Source: Rhodospirillales bacterium (GTDB lineage Bacteria; Pseudomonadota; Alphaproteobacteria; Rhodospirillales; WMHbin7). Taken from it: a stretch of DNA of 64,000 bases. The notes beneath the pieces are model-generated. The model was not told the origin of the DNA. It worked only from the letters and a program-made list of their open reading frames with translations, and ran no database searches. Below, piece by piece: positions 36,803 through 46,173 of the stretch. The stretch is taken from positions 17,334-81,333 of the forward strand of contig JACRPC010000048.1 of assembly GCA_016214125.1 (NCBI GenBank). Direction: 5' to 3'. Within the stretch, counting starts at the first letter, position 1. Every line of letters begins with the position of its first letter. The position numbers and the translations under genes are program-made.

Positions 36803-37441
36803 CTACTCCTCCGCCACGCCGGGCAGCAGGGGCACGAAGCGCACCGGCAGGAAGCTTTCGCGGGTCATGCCGGCTTCGGTCTTGACCAGCTTGATCAGAT
36901 CCTGGGCGTAACCGTCCGAACCGACCGGGATGACCAGAATCCCGCCGACATCGAGCTGATCGACCAGGGCCTGCGGTATCTCGGTGGCGGCCGCGGTCAC
37001 CATGATGCGGTCGAAGGGGGCCTGCTCGGGCCAACCCTTCATGCCGTCGCCGGCAATGGCGGTGATGTTGTGCAGCCTCAGCGCCTTGAAACGCTCCTCG
37101 GCCTCCTTCACCAGCGGCTTGTGGCGCTCGATGGTGTAGAGCCGCCGGCAAAGCCTAGCCAGGATCGCCGCCTGATAGCCCGAGCCGGTGCCGATCTCCA
37201 GCACCTTCATCCGCTCGCCCACCTCAAGGGCCTGGGTCATGAGACCGACAACCAGAGGCTGGCTGATGGTCTGGCCGCGCCCGATCGGCAGGGCCTGATC
37301 CTCATAGGCCTGGTCCTGGAAGGTCTCGGGCACGAACAGCTCGCGCGGCGTGCGCTCGATGGCGGCCAGAACCCTGGTGTCGACCACGCCGCCGCGCCGA
37401 AGCTCCATCAACAGACGGATCTTGCGCGCCGCGACGCTCAC
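36803..37441 (-). CDS. pcm: Protein-L-isoaspartate O-methyltransferase
   Basis: Pcm methylates damaged L-isoaspartyl residues to start their repair, using SAM. The 212-residue product has LPIGRGQTISQPLVVGLM near residue 50, the SAM motif KVLEIGTGSGYQAAILA near residue 78 and the late IPVGSDGYAQDLIKL. The start is the GTG at 37441 overlapping the surE TGA (GTGA); the upstream in-frame extension lies within surE. The surE-pcm-nlpD order is conserved. Confidence 0.93.
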   Translation of the reverse strand: MSVAARKIRLLMELRRGGVVDTRVLAAIERTPRELFVPETFQDQAYEDQALPIGRGQTISQPLVVGLMTQALEVGERMKVLEIGTGSGYQAAILARLCRRLYTIERHKPLVKEAEERFKALRLHNITAIAGDGMKGWPEQAPFDRIMVTAAATEIPQALVDQLDVGGILVIPVGSDGYAQDLIKLVKTEAGMTRESFLPVRFVPLLPGVAEE

Positions 37442-38220
37442 CGGAACAGGGCCTTCATGGTCTTGATGGCCGCGCGGCTGGTGAGATCGAGGCAAAGCGG
37501 CGTCACCGTCACCGCGCCGCGATGCACGGCCTCGATGTCGGTGCCCTTAAGCGTCCGGTTCTCGTCGCGCTGGGCGCCGATCCAGATATAGGGCACGCCC
37601 CTGGGGTCCTTGCGCTCCTCGATATGGTCGCCCAGCTTGCGCTTGCCCTGGCCCACCACCTCGATGCCGGTCACCTGGGCGGCGATGCGGTCGGGGAAGT
37701 TGACGTTGACCAGGATGTTGGGCTTCCAGGGCTGGCTGACCAGGGCGCGGATCACCTGGGGGGCGAACTGCTCGGCGGTGCCCCATTTCACCGGATGGCG
37801 AGGCGAGAAGACCTGGGAAAGCGCGATCGAGCGCACGCCCAGAAGCGTGCCTTCCATGGCGGCGGCGACGGTGCCGGAATAGGTGACGTCCTCGCCCAGA
37901 TTGCCGCCGCGATTGATGCCCGACAGCACCAGATCGGGCTTCTTCTCGCGCAGAACCTTGTGGATGGCGAGCAGCACGGAATCGGTGGGCGTGCCGTCGA
38001 CCGAGAAGCGGCGCTTCGAGACTTGGCGCAGCCGAAGGGGCCGGCGCGTGGTGAGCGAATGGCTGGTGGCGCTTTGCTCCAGTTCCGGCGCCACCACCCA
38101 GACGTCTTTAGACAGCGTGCGGGCGATGCGCTCGAGAATCTTGATGCCGGCGGCTTCCAGACCGTCGTCATTCGAGATCAGGATGCGCGCCTTGGAAAGG
38201 TCGACGATCGGCTTGAACAT
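37438..38220 (-). CDS. surE: 5'-nucleotidase SurE
   Basis: SurE is a metal-dependent nucleoside monophosphate phosphatase linked to stationary-phase survival. The 260-residue product has the N-terminal ARILISNDDGLEAAGIK, with the metal-binding Asp pair, and VLSGINRGGNLGEDVTYSG near residue 92. The ATG at 38220 overlaps the serS stop (ATGA). It is coupled to pcm downstream. Confidence 0.95.
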   Translation of the reverse strand: MFKPIVDLSKARILISNDDGLEAAGIKILERIARTLSKDVWVVAPELEQSATSHSLTTRRPLRLRQVSKRRFSVDGTPTDSVLLAIHKVLREKKPDLVLSGINRGGNLGEDVTYSGTVAAAMEGTLLGVRSIALSQVFSPRHPVKWGTAEQFAPQVIRALVSQPWKPNILVNVNFPDRIAAQVTGIEVVGQGKRKLGDHIEERKDPRGVPYIWIGAQRDENRTLKGTDIEAVHRGAVTVTPLCLDLTSRAAIKTMKALFR

Positions 38221-39491
38221 CAGGCTTCGATCCGTTCCAGCCCGCCCATATAGGGCCTGAGCGCCTGGGGCACCACGACCGAACCGTCTTCCTGCTGGTA
38301 GTTCTCGATGATGGCGATCAGGGTGCGGCCGACCGCCAAGCCCGAGCCGTTCAGGGTGTGGACCGGACGGGTGCCCTTCTCGCCCTTGGGCCGATAGCGC
38401 GCTTTCATGCGCAGCGCCTGGAAATCGCCGCAGTTCGAGCAAGACGAAATCTCGCGGTACTGGTTCTGGCCGGGCAGCCAGACCTCGATGTCGTAAGTCT
38501 TGCAGGCCGAAAAGCCCATATCGCCGGTGCAGAGCTTCATGACGCGGTAGGAAAGCCCCAGGCGCTTCAAGACCTCTTCGGCGCAGGTGGTCATCCGCTC
38601 ATGTTCGGATAGGGAGCGATCGGGATGGGCGATCGACACCAGCTCGACCTTCCAGAATTGGTGCTGGCGGATCATGCCCCGCGTGTCCTTGCCGGCGGCT
38701 CCCGCTTCCGAACGGAAGCACGGCGTCAGCGCCGTCATGCGGATCGGCAGATCGTCCTCGGCCAATATTTCGCCGGCCACCAGATTGGTGAGCGGCACTT
38801 CGGCGGTGGGGATCAGCCAATGGCCCTGAACGGTGCGGAACAGATCCTCGCCGAATTTCGGCAACTGGCCGGTGCCGAACAGGGCCTCGTCGCGCACCAG
38901 CACCGGCGGGCTCACCTCGGTGTAGCCGAATTCACTTGTGTGCAGATCGAGCATGAAGGAGGCGAGCGCGCGCTCCATCCGCGCCAGGGCGCCTTTGAGA
39001 ACCACGAAGCGGGCGCCGGAAAGCCTTGCGGCGCGCTCGAAATCCATCAGCCCCAGCTTGGGGCCGATTTCGTCATGCTCCTTGGCCATGAAGGGCAGCA
39101 GCGCCGGATCGCCCGAGCGGCGGATTTCCACATTGGCGGAGGCGTCGGCGCCATCGGGCACATCGTCGGCCGGGCGGTTGGGAATCGCCGCCAACAGGCC
39201 CTCCAGTTCCTTGTCCTTGGCGGCCATCGCCGCCTCGGCTTGGGCCTGACGATCCTTGTCGGCCGACACCCGGGCCAGCAGCGCCTGGGTGTCCTCGCCC
39301 TTGGCCTTGGCGGCGCCGATCGCCTTGGCCAGCTTGTTGCGCTCGGCCTGGATGTCCTGGGCCTCGGTCTGGCGGGCCCGGCGTTCGGCATCGAGCGCCA
39401 TCAGCATCGTCGCCTGCGGCGGCAACCCACGCCGCGCCAGGGCGGCGTCGAAGGCGGCCGGATTGTCGCGGATCCATTTGATGTCGTGCAT
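38220..39491 (-). CDS. serS: Serine--tRNA ligase
   Basis: SerRS charges tRNA-Ser and tRNA-Sec. The 423-residue class II synthetase has an N-terminal coiled-coil tRNA-binding arm (about 30-105), class II motif 2 [20 protein letters not shown] near residue 260 and motif 3 [18 protein letters not shown] near residue 385. Length and motifs match the family well. It lies between tatC and surE in a conserved block. Confidence 0.97.
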   Translation of the reverse strand: MHDIKWIRDNPAAFDAALARRGLPPQATMLMALDAERRARQTEAQDIQAERNKLAKAIGAAKAKGEDTQALLARVSADKDRQAQAEAAMAAKDKELEGLLAAIPNRPADDVPDGADASANVEIRRSGDPALLPFMAKEHDEIGPKLGLMDFERAARLSGARFVVLKGALARMERALASFMLDLHTSEFGYTEVSPPVLVRDEALFGTGQLPKFGEDLFRTVQGHWLIPTAEVPLTNLVAGEILAEDDLPIRMTALTPCFRSEAGAAGKDTRGMIRQHQFWKVELVSIAHPDRSLSEHERMTTCAEEVLKRLGLSYRVMKLCTGDMGFSACKTYDIEVWLPGQNQYREISSCSNCGDFQALRMKARYRPKGEKGTRPVHTLNGSGLAVGRTLIAIIENYQQEDGSVVVPQALRPYMGGLERIEA

Positions 39492-39500
39492 CGCGCCTAC

Positions 39501-40319
39501 TTAGCTTTCGTTGAAATCGGTTTCCGAGACCGCGCCGTCGGTGCCGTCATCCTCGTCGGCCTTGCGGTTCTTCTCGACTATTTTGCACGAATAGATCGAC
39601 AGCTCGTAGAGCAGCATCAGGGGAAAGGCCAGAAGGAGCTGGCTCATCACGTCGGGCGGGGTCAGGATCGCCGCCACCACGAAAATGCCGACAATGGCGT
39701 AGCGCCGCTTCTCCGACAGGGACTTGGCGGTGACCAGGCCGGCCCGTCCCATCAGGGTGAGCAGCACCGGAAGCTGGAAGGCAATGCCGAAGGCGAAGAT
39801 CAGCTTCATCACCAGCGACAGATATTCGCCCACCTTGGCTTCGAGTTGGATCGGCACCGATCCTTCCATGGCCGGCATCTCGAAGCTCAGGAGGTAGCGC
39901 CACAGAAGGGGAATGACGATGAAATAGACCAGCGACGCACCAAGCAGAAACAAGACCGGCGTGGCGAACAGGAAGGGCAGGAAGGCCTTCTTCTCGTGCT
40001 TGTAAAGGCCGGGCGCGATGAAAGCCCAAAGCTGGCCGGCCGCCACCGGGAAGGAAACGAAAGCGGCGGCGAAGGCGGCGACCTTGACGTAGGTGAAGAA
40101 GACTTCGGTGAGCGCGGTGTAGATCATGCGCCGGTTGCCGCCCATCTCCTCGAAGATGCGCGAAAGCGGCAGCACCAGAAAGCCATAGATGTCCTGGGCG
40201 AAGAAGAAGCAGACGAAGAAGGCCAGTACGAACATCACCATGGCCCAGAGCAGCCGGTTGCGCAGCTCGACCAGATGCTCGAGCAGCGGCATCTTGGAAT
40301 CGTTGATGTCGGCGCTCAT
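39501..40319 (-). CDS. tatC: Sec-independent translocase protein TatC
   Basis: TatC is the six-helix receptor of the twin-arginine translocase for folded proteins. The 272-residue product starts with [19 protein letters not shown], which includes the conserved Glu, and has the periplasmic segment [21 protein letters not shown] motif (here [19 protein letters not shown]). Its ATG overlaps the tatB stop. The cluster order is tatA-tatB-tatC on the minus strand. Confidence 0.96.
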   Translation of the reverse strand: MSADINDSKMPLLEHLVELRNRLLWAMVMFVLAFFVCFFFAQDIYGFLVLPLSRIFEEMGGNRRMIYTALTEVFFTYVKVAAFAAAFVSFPVAAGQLWAFIAPGLYKHEKKAFLPFLFATPVLFLLGASLVYFIVIPLLWRYLLSFEMPAMEGSVPIQLEAKVGEYLSLVMKLIFAFGIAFQLPVLLTLMGRAGLVTAKSLSEKRRYAIVGIFVVAAILTPPDVMSQLLLAFPLMLLYELSIYSCKIVEKNRKADEDDGTDGAVSETDFNES

Positions 40320-40678
40320 TTGGGCGGCTCGGGCGCGGGCGGAAGGGCGGCCGGCGGCTCGGCCGCCGGGGCGGGGGTCGGGACTGGGCTTTCCTCGATT
40401 TGCAGCGCCTTCTCGACCGAACCGTCGGGGTCGACCGCCTTCTCGACCTCACGCTTGAAATCGACTTGATTGAAGCTTTCCACCTTCTTCTTCATTTCTT
40501 CCAGCTCGGCCTCGCGCACCATGTCGTCGATGCCCTTCTGGAACTCGCCGGCCAGGTTCTTGGCCTTGCGGGTCATCTGGCCCATCAGGCGCAGCACCTT
40601 GGGCAGGTCTTTGGGCCCAATGACGATCAGGGCCACGACCGCGATCACGGCAAGCTCGGAGATATCGACGTCGAACAC
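40316..40678 (-). CDS. tatB: Sec-independent translocase protein TatB
   Basis: TatB cooperates with TatC in binding twin-arginine signals. The 120-residue product begins with [20 protein letters not shown] and [18 protein letters not shown], the TatB transmembrane helix, hinge and amphipathic helix. The start is a GTG at 40678. The C-terminal part is Pro/Ala-rich, normal for alphaproteobacteria. Confidence 0.94.
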   Translation of the reverse strand: MFDVDISELAVIAVVALIVIGPKDLPKVLRLMGQMTRKAKNLAGEFQKGIDDMVREAELEEMKKKVESFNQVDFKREVEKAVDPDGSVEKALQIEESPVPTPAPAAEPPAALPPAPEPPK

Positions 40679-40713
40679 GGCTCCCTCGGCGCGGGGCTAG
40701 CCTATCGGGGATT

Positions 40714-40977
40714 TCAAGGCTTGGCCGCGTGATCCTTTTCGACCGCCGAGGCGGCCGGCGTGGCGGCGGCGTTGTCGATCGGCTTGGGCTGGGCGGGCTG
40801 GGCGGCGTCGCCCGAACCCGAACCGGAAGCGCCCTCGGCCTCGTCCTTCAGACCCGCCTTGAAGGCCTTGACGCCCTTGGCCATGTCGCCCATCAGGCGC
40901 GGAATCTTGCCGGCTCCGAAGAGGAGCAGGACGATGACCAGAACGATGATCCAATGCCAAATGCTTCCGAAACCCAT
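40714..40977 (-). CDS. tatA: Sec-independent translocase protein TatA
   Basis: TatA forms the protein-conducting assembly of the Tat system. The 87-residue product starts [20 protein letters not shown] and continues [20 protein letters not shown], the family helix, FG-type hinge and amphipathic helix. The ATG at 40977 is the family start; the in-frame region upstream is spacer. In related genomes tatA directly follows scpB; here about 6 kb of other genes intervene. Confidence 0.95.
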   Translation of the reverse strand: MGFGSIWHWIIVLVIVLLLFGAGKIPRLMGDMAKGVKAFKAGLKDEAEGASGSGSGDAAQPAQPKPIDNAAATPAASAVEKDHAAKP

Positions 40978-41149
40978 GATCGGCCCTTTCCTTAGCGCTT
41001 TCCGCCCCTTCCCCGGTGACGGAGGCGGATCATCGCAGAACTCGCCCAAGGCCGCAACAGGGGGGCCGACCCACCCGTCCGATCGCTCTTGGAGCGCCTT
41101 GGCAAAGCTGCTAGGCTTTCCGGATCGTGATACTTGGGTATTCGAAGGG

Positions 41150-41518
41150 ATGATGGACGGGTTGGCGCGCCGATCGGTGGTCTGGATGGGGCTTTTGGCC
41201 CTCGTCCTCAATCTGTCTTTGGGCGACCTTCATCACGGCCACCATCTGGGCCAGGGCAAGACCTCGGCCGGACCGGTCCTGGACATCTGCCTGGCCCCCG
41301 GCTCGCAAGCCCCGCTGGATCGCCCCTCCTCGGATGCCGAAGGCGAGGCCTGCCTGTTCTGCCCGGTCGGCGGTTCGAGCGTCGCCGGCAAGGCAACCAC
41401 CTTTGCCGCCCCCTTGGGCGCGCCGGTCCGTCTGGCGGGCCTCGAGCCGGGCGCGCCCGTCCCTCTTCGCGCTCCTTTCTCTCCCCACCGCCCGCGCGAT
41501 CCGCCCCGCTCTTCCTGA
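41150..41518 (+). CDS. Small DUF2946-like protein, probably copper-associated
   Basis: This 122-residue protein has an N-terminal hydrophobic segment ([16 protein letters not shown]), a His-rich DLHHGHHLG, and a late CLFCPVGG Cys pair. The His cluster plus CxxCP motif resembles DUF2946 proteins, which are usually encoded with copper genes. ATG at 41150 or 41153 is possible. The following Crp/Fnr regulator and PCu(A)C chaperone on the same strand support a copper-related role. Family membership is a moderate call. Confidence 0.55.
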   Translation: MMDGLARRSVVWMGLLALVLNLSLGDLHHGHHLGQGKTSAGPVLDICLAPGSQAPLDRPSSDAEGEACLFCPVGGSSVAGKATTFAAPLGAPVRLAGLEPGAPVPLRAPFSPHRPRDPPRSS

Positions 41519-41608
41519 AGTGACCAATCCGCCTGGGTCCGTCGGTCCGTTTCCTTGGAAACGACCGCCGGTCCCGAACGATCACTTGGAATTGACGGAG
41601 CCACCCTC

Positions 41609-42346
41609 ATGTCACACCTTGCCCAGGTCACCATCGGCTGGAGTGTCGCCGAACGCCAGACCTTAGGCCGTTCGCCGCTTCTGGCCGACCTCAAAACCTC
41701 GACCGCCGACCATCTTCTTGCCCACGCCGAAAGGCTGGGCATCGTCCGCCCGACCTTGTTGTTCAGCCCCGATTCCCCATCTCAGGCCCTCCATATCCTG
41801 ATCAAGGGCGAAGTACGGCTCTTAGGGCCGGATGGGCTTTTCCTCGATCTCGTCCAGCCCGGCCAAAGCTTCGGCGAGACCGCCGTGCTTGGCGCCCACG
41901 CCCTCGCGCTGGCCGCCCAAGCGCAAACCGGCGCGGTGATCGCCCGCCTGCCCCGGGCCGTGGTTTTGGAGGCCATCGAACGGGATTGCGGCTTCGCCTT
42001 GGCGTTGATGCGCGCCCTGGCCGCTTGGTGCGAATCCCATCGCCAGGACATCCACGATCTGCGTCGCCTAAATCCCAGCGAAAGGCTGGCCCGTTTCCTG
42101 GTGCGGAACAGCCATGCGCCGGGTCGCCAGGGCCAGCGCCTGCCGATGCGCAAACGCGCCTTGGCCGAACGGCTGGGCATGACGCCGGAAAGCCTGGCTC
42201 GGGCCATCACCCGCCTGGCCGAACACGGAGTCAAGCGGGCCGGCGAAAACCGGATCGCCATCACCGACCGCGCGGCGCTCTGCCGTTACGCCGGGCTGCC
42301 GCCATCGGCGGAATCCGGCGACGCCCCGCACGCCCAAGCCGCTTGA
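41609..42346 (+). CDS. Crp/Fnr family transcriptional regulator
   Basis: This 245-residue regulator has an N-terminal cyclic-nucleotide-binding-like beta roll (about 15-140; LHILIKGEVRLLGPDG, LDLVQPGQSFGETAVLG) and a C-terminal Crp-type helix-turn-helix (about 170-235; MRKRALAERLGMTPESLARA). The Cys set needed for an Fe-S cluster as in FNR is not apparent, so it is not an obvious oxygen sensor. The ATG at 41609 has GGAG upstream. It sits between the DUF2946-like and PCu(A)C genes and may control them (inference). Confidence 0.85.
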   Translation: MSHLAQVTIGWSVAERQTLGRSPLLADLKTSTADHLLAHAERLGIVRPTLLFSPDSPSQALHILIKGEVRLLGPDGLFLDLVQPGQSFGETAVLGAHALALAAQAQTGAVIARLPRAVVLEAIERDCGFALALMRALAAWCESHRQDIHDLRRLNPSERLARFLVRNSHAPGRQGQRLPMRKRALAERLGMTPESLARAITRLAEHGVKRAGENRIAITDRAALCRYAGLPPSAESGDAPHAQAA

Positions 42347-42374
42347 ACCTCTCCCTTTCGAAAGGACCCAACCC

Positions 42375-42836
42375 ATGTTTGCTCGTTTGATCACCGCCGC
42401 TCTCGTCACGTTTCTTGCCCTGCCCGCCTTGGCGCAACAAGGGCCGATCACCGTCGAAGGCGCCTTTGCCCGCGCCTCGGCTGGCAACGCCAAGAACGGC
42501 GCCGCCTTCATGATCTTGACCAACACCAGCCCCCAGGCCGACCGTTTGCTCGCCGCCAAGGCGGGGATTTCGCGTACCGTCGAACTGCACAATGTCGTCA
42601 AGAAAGGCGAGGTGATGGCGATGACGCCGGTCGAAGCCATTCCGGTTCCGGCCCAGGGCAAGACCGAGCTGAAACCCGGCAGCTACCATGTGATGTTTAT
42701 GGATCTCGCCGACCCGCTCAAGGAAGGCTCCAGCTTCCCCCTGACGCTGCAATTCGAGAAGGCGGGAACCGTCACCATCCAGGTGCCGGTGCATGGCGTG
42801 GGCGCCATGCCGGCCGCCCCCTCCAAGGGGCATTGA
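42375..42836 (+). CDS. Periplasmic copper chaperone PCu(A)C
   Basis: This 153-residue protein has a signal peptide (LVTFLALPALAQQ) and the PCu(A)C fold with Cu(I) ligands in the pattern ELHNVVKKGEVMAM and YHVMFMDL (His, Met, His, Met). These proteins carry copper to the CuA site of cytochrome oxidase in the periplasm. The ribosome site lies within a 12-base palindrome (CCTTTCGAAAGG, 42354-42365). It ends 1 base before the convergent FbpC gene. Confidence 0.9.
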   Translation: MFARLITAALVTFLALPALAQQGPITVEGAFARASAGNAKNGAAFMILTNTSPQADRLLAAKAGISRTVELHNVVKKGEVMAMTPVEAIPVPAQGKTELKPGSYHVMFMDLADPLKEGSSFPLTLQFEKAGTVTIQVPVHGVGAMPAAPSKGH

Positions 42837-43901
42837 TCAGGCGGGAAAGACGAAGACCTGCGTCGGGTCGAGGCGAACGGCCAGCCTTTCGCCTTCGGCC
42901 GGCAGGAAGCGCCCAGGAATGCGGGCGTGCAGATGCAGCCGCTCGGGCTCGCCCACCGCCAGGTGGACGAGGCTGGCGCGCCCCAGCAGGCGGGCGGCCA
43001 GCACCCGGGCGAGCGCGGCGCCCTCGACCTCCTCGCTCGCCAGGCGAACCGCTTCCGGGCGGATCAGCACCAAGGCCTGGGCCCCTTCGGCCAGGCCGGG
43101 CGCGGCGAAGGCCCCCAGCGCGGTTGCCACCTTGCCGCCCTGAACGGTGCCGGCAAGCCGGTTGACTTCGCCGAAGAAGGCGGCGACGAAGGCGTCGGCG
43201 GGCCGGAAATAAAGCTCTTCGGGTGGCCCGACCTGAACGATCCGCCCTTCGCGCATCAGGGCGATGCGGTCGGCCATGAACATGGCCTCCTCGGGATCGT
43301 GGGTGACCATCAAGGTGGCAACGCCGCTGGTTTTCAAGATGTGCAGCGTCTGGTCGCGCACCTGATCGCGCAGGCGGGAATCGAGACCCGAGAAAGGTTC
43401 GTCGAGCAGCATCAGGCGGGGATTGGGCGCCAAGGCCCTGGCCAGCGCCACCCGCTGCTGCTGACCGCCCGAAAGCGTGTGCGGATACTGGGCCTCGGCG
43501 CCTTCCATGCCCACCTGGGCCAGCACGGCCCGCACCCGCTGATCGATTTCGGCTTTGGGCCGTCCGGCCAGACCGAAGGCGATGTTGTGGGCGACATCGA
43601 GATGGGGAAACAGGGCGTAATCCTGGAACAGGAACCCGACATGGCGTTCCTCGGGCGGAAGGCGCTGCTGGGCGTCGGCCACCACGCGCCCGCCCAGCCT
43701 TACGCTGCCCTCTTGCGGGTGCTCAAGGCCGGCGGCAATGCGCAGCGTGGTGGTCTTGCCGCAACCCGAGGGGCCGAGCAGGCAGACCAGTTCGCCCGGC
43801 GCCACCGCCAGCGAAACCTCGGCCACCACCTTCTGGCCGCCATAGGCATGGCCGACCGCCGCGAGCACCAGCCCGTGATGGAGAGCGTCGGCGGGGTTCA
43901 T
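42837..43901 (-). CDS. fbpC: Iron(III) ABC transporter ATP-binding protein
   Basis: This 354-residue ATPase powers uptake through the FbpB permease. It has Walker A LLGPSGCGKTTTLR, the Q-loop FLFQDYALFPHL, the signature LSGGQQQRVALARAL, Walker B RLMLLDEPFSGLD and H-loop MVTHD, plus a C-terminal TOBE-like regulatory domain. It overlaps the permease stop by 4 bases. The iron assignment rests on the permease; no FbpA binding protein is found in the window. Confidence 0.86.
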   Translation of the reverse strand: MNPADALHHGLVLAAVGHAYGGQKVVAEVSLAVAPGELVCLLGPSGCGKTTTLRIAAGLEHPQEGSVRLGGRVVADAQQRLPPEERHVGFLFQDYALFPHLDVAHNIAFGLAGRPKAEIDQRVRAVLAQVGMEGAEAQYPHTLSGGQQQRVALARALAPNPRLMLLDEPFSGLDSRLRDQVRDQTLHILKTSGVATLMVTHDPEEAMFMADRIALMREGRIVQVGPPEELYFRPADAFVAAFFGEVNRLAGTVQGGKVATALGAFAAPGLAEGAQALVLIRPEAVRLASEEVEGAALARVLAARLLGRASLVHLAVGEPERLHLHARIPGRFLPAEGERLAVRLDPTQVFVFPA

Positions 43902-45601
43902 CCCTCGTCTCCCGGCCGGGCGCGCGCGATGGCGCGCGAGAGCAGAATGGTCGGCACGATCGAGACCAGGACGATCGCCAGCGAGGGCAGCGCCGCGTCG
44001 GGCAGGCGCTCGTCCGAGGCCAGCTCGAAGGCGCGGATCGCCAGAGTGTCGAAATTGAACGGGCGCATCATCAAGGTCGCCGGCAATTCCTTGGTGACGT
44101 CGACGAAGACCAGAAGGGCGGCGGTCAGCAGGCTGCCCTTCATCATCGGCAGGTGAATCCGGCGCAAGGCCCGCAAAGGCGTGGCGCCCAGGGTGCGGGC
44201 CGAGGCCTCCATGGCCGGGGTGATGCGGCCAAGGCTGGTCTCGACCGCCTGGAAGGCCACGGCGAGGAAGCGGACCAGATAGGCGAACAGCACCGCCGCC
44301 ACCGTGCCGGTGAGGATGAGGCCGCTCGAGAGTCCGAAGGTGCGGCGCAGGAAAGCGTCGAGCGCGTTGTCGAGGAAGGCGAAGGGCACCAAGACGCCGA
44401 CCGCGATCACCGAACCCGGCACCGCATAGCCCAGGCTGGCCAGCCGGGCCGCCGCCCGGGTGATCATCGTGCGGTCGAGGCGCTTGGCGTAGGCGAGCAG
44501 CACCGCCACCGAAACCGCCAGAATCGCCGCCAGGAGGGCCAGGATGAAGGTGTTGCCGGCCAGCCCCAGGAAGCGGCGATCAAGGGTGCCGGGCACGGTC
44601 TCGACCGCCCAGGCGAGCAGCATGGCTCCGGGAACGAGAAAGCCCACCGCCACCGGAAACAGGCAGGCCACGAAGGCCAGAAGCGCCTTGCCGCCCCGCA
44701 GCGGATAGCGCGGCAGATTGCGGTAGCGTCCGGTGGCGTGATGGAAGCGGGCCTGACCGCGCGAAACGCGCTCGACCAGCAAAAGCGCCAGCACGAACAG
44801 CAAGAGGATCGCCCCCAATTGCGCCGCCGCGCCCGATTGGCCCAGCCCCAGCCAGGTGCGGTAGATGCCGGTGGTGAAGGTGTCGACGGCGAAATACTGG
44901 ACGGTGCCGAAATCGTTCAGGGCCTCCATCAAGGCCAGGGCCAGGCCGGCGACGATGGCCGGGCGCGCCAGCGGCAGGGCGACGGTGCGGAAACTGCGCC
45001 AGGGCGTGCAGCCCAAGGTGCGGCTCACTTCCAAGGCGCAGACCGATTGTTCGAGAAAGGCGGCGCGCGCCAGCATGTAGACATAAGGATAAAGCACGAA
45101 GGACAGCATCGCCGCCGCGCCGGGCAGCGAGCGCAGCTCGGGGAACCAGTAGTCGCGCCGGCTTTTCCAGCCGAAGAGGGCGCGCAAGGCCTCCTGCACC
45201 GGTCCGGCAAAGTCGAACAGCCCGGTATAGGCGTAGGCGATGACATAGGCCGGCATCGCCATCGGCAGCAACAGCGCCCATTCGAAGCTGCGGGCGCCGG
45301 GGAAACGGCAAAGCGTCACCAGCCAGGCCGCCCCCACCCCCATGAGAAAGGTGCCGATCCCCACGCCCAGCATCAGGAACAACGAATTGGCGACGTAGGT
45401 GCCCAACACCGTCTGGGCCAAATGGCTCCAGATCGGGCCGGTGGGCAGAAACAGCGAGGCCAGGACCACCAGAACCGGAAGCGCCACCAGGCCGGCGATG
45501 CCGACGCCGGCGCCGCGCCACCCCCAGCCATCCAAGGGAAACAGGGAATCGAGGCGCCGGCCGGGCCGCGTGAAAGGGGGATGGGCAACGCCGTTCGGCA
45601 T
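43898..45601 (-). CDS. fbpB: Iron(III) ABC transporter permease, two-domain FbpB type
   Basis: This 567-residue permease has about 12 helices and two binding-protein-dependent transport domains, each with an EAA loop: SRTLGCTPWRSFRTVALPLA near residue 200 and ASARTLGATPLRALRRIHLP near 485. EALNDFGTVQYFAVDTFTTG in the first half is typical of FbpB/SfuB iron permeases. The ATG at 45601 is preferred, although AAGGAG lies 13 bases upstream; a TTG at 45637 is a possible alternative. A Fur-like element lies just upstream, which fits iron control. Confidence 0.85.
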   Translation of the reverse strand: MPNGVAHPPFTRPGRRLDSLFPLDGWGWRGAGVGIAGLVALPVLVVLASLFLPTGPIWSHLAQTVLGTYVANSLFLMLGVGIGTFLMGVGAAWLVTLCRFPGARSFEWALLLPMAMPAYVIAYAYTGLFDFAGPVQEALRALFGWKSRRDYWFPELRSLPGAAAMLSFVLYPYVYMLARAAFLEQSVCALEVSRTLGCTPWRSFRTVALPLARPAIVAGLALALMEALNDFGTVQYFAVDTFTTGIYRTWLGLGQSGAAAQLGAILLLFVLALLLVERVSRGQARFHHATGRYRNLPRYPLRGGKALLAFVACLFPVAVGFLVPGAMLLAWAVETVPGTLDRRFLGLAGNTFILALLAAILAVSVAVLLAYAKRLDRTMITRAAARLASLGYAVPGSVIAVGVLVPFAFLDNALDAFLRRTFGLSSGLILTGTVAAVLFAYLVRFLAVAFQAVETSLGRITPAMEASARTLGATPLRALRRIHLPMMKGSLLTAALLVFVDVTKELPATLMMRPFNFDTLAIRAFELASDERLPDAALPSLAIVLVSIVPTILLSRAIARARPGDEG

Positions 45602-45644
45602 CGAGATGGGATCGCTCCTTGGCAGGGTCTCGAACAACCCTATT

Positions 45645-45666
45645 GCAAATGCGATTGATCATCAAT
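45645..45666 (-). promoter_or_regulatory. Candidate Fur-type operator upstream of fbpBC
   Basis: Bases 45645-45663 match 12 of 19 positions of the E. coli Fur consensus, and 45654-45666 is a perfect inverted repeat (ATTGAT-C-ATCAAT). The site lies 44 bases before the preferred permease start. The match is suggestive only. Confidence 0.4.
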
Positions 45667-45790
45667 GTCGATCGGCAAGGGGCGAAGCGCCCCGTCCGAC
45701 CTCACGGGCTTGCCGAACAGAAAACGAAAATCGCCTGGGGAGGACCGAAGGATGCGAGGCGGCCGGCGTGCGATCGGCGCCGAATCCTTG

Positions 45791-46003
45791 TTAACCTTTC
45801 CGGGTTTCGACGCGGATCGCCAAACGTTGCAGCCAGCGCAAGGAGGGCGGACGACCGCGATCGGGCAGGAAGGCCACAACCGCCGCCGCCGGCGGCAACA
45901 GAAAACCGATCGCGGCCCATAGAAGAACCGAACGCCCCACCGCAAAGGCCATGAAGGCGGCCAACAGCGCGGCAAACATCTGCACCAGCAAAATCGTCAA
46001 CAT
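45791..46003 (-). CDS. Small hydrophobic membrane protein
   Basis: This short frame encodes 70 residues beginning MLTILLVQMFAALLAAFMAF, with two hydrophobic helices (about 2-20 and 26-47) and a basic C-terminal tail (RGRPPSLRWLQRLAIRVETR). A GTG at 46030 could extend it by nine residues, but neither start has a strong ribosome site. I recognise no family. Codon use and the positive-inside tail make it plausible as a real small membrane protein, not a certain one. Confidence 0.45.
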   Translation of the reverse strand: MLTILLVQMFAALLAAFMAFAVGRSVLLWAAIGFLLPPAAAVVAFLPDRGRPPSLRWLQRLAIRVETRKG

Positions 46004-46161
46004 CAAGCATGACTCGCGGTTTTGCGTCACTAGGGATCGCGCTGTCGTACGGATCGCTTTTTCAGTTTATGGGGCAATCGTTTAACATAACTGAACACTC
46101 CTAACAAGAGAAATATCACTGCATTTATTTATAAACATCTTCCATGGGTTAACGGGGTATC

Positions 46162-46167
46162 TATAAT
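46162..46167 (+). promoter_or_regulatory. -10 element placed for a leaderless transcript
   Basis: A perfect TATAAT ends 6 bases before the ATG at 46174 of the glycosyltransferase-like gene. A normal transcription start would fall at or next to the ATG. There is no Shine-Dalgarno sequence and no clear -35, so translation may begin on a leaderless mRNA. Confidence 0.45.
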
Positions 46168-46173
46168 TTCAGT

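Noticed and set aside
42354..42365. CCTTTCGAAAGG palindrome before the copper chaperone gene as an operator.
   Set aside because: It is a short palindrome that contains the ribosome site, with no second copy to support regulator binding.
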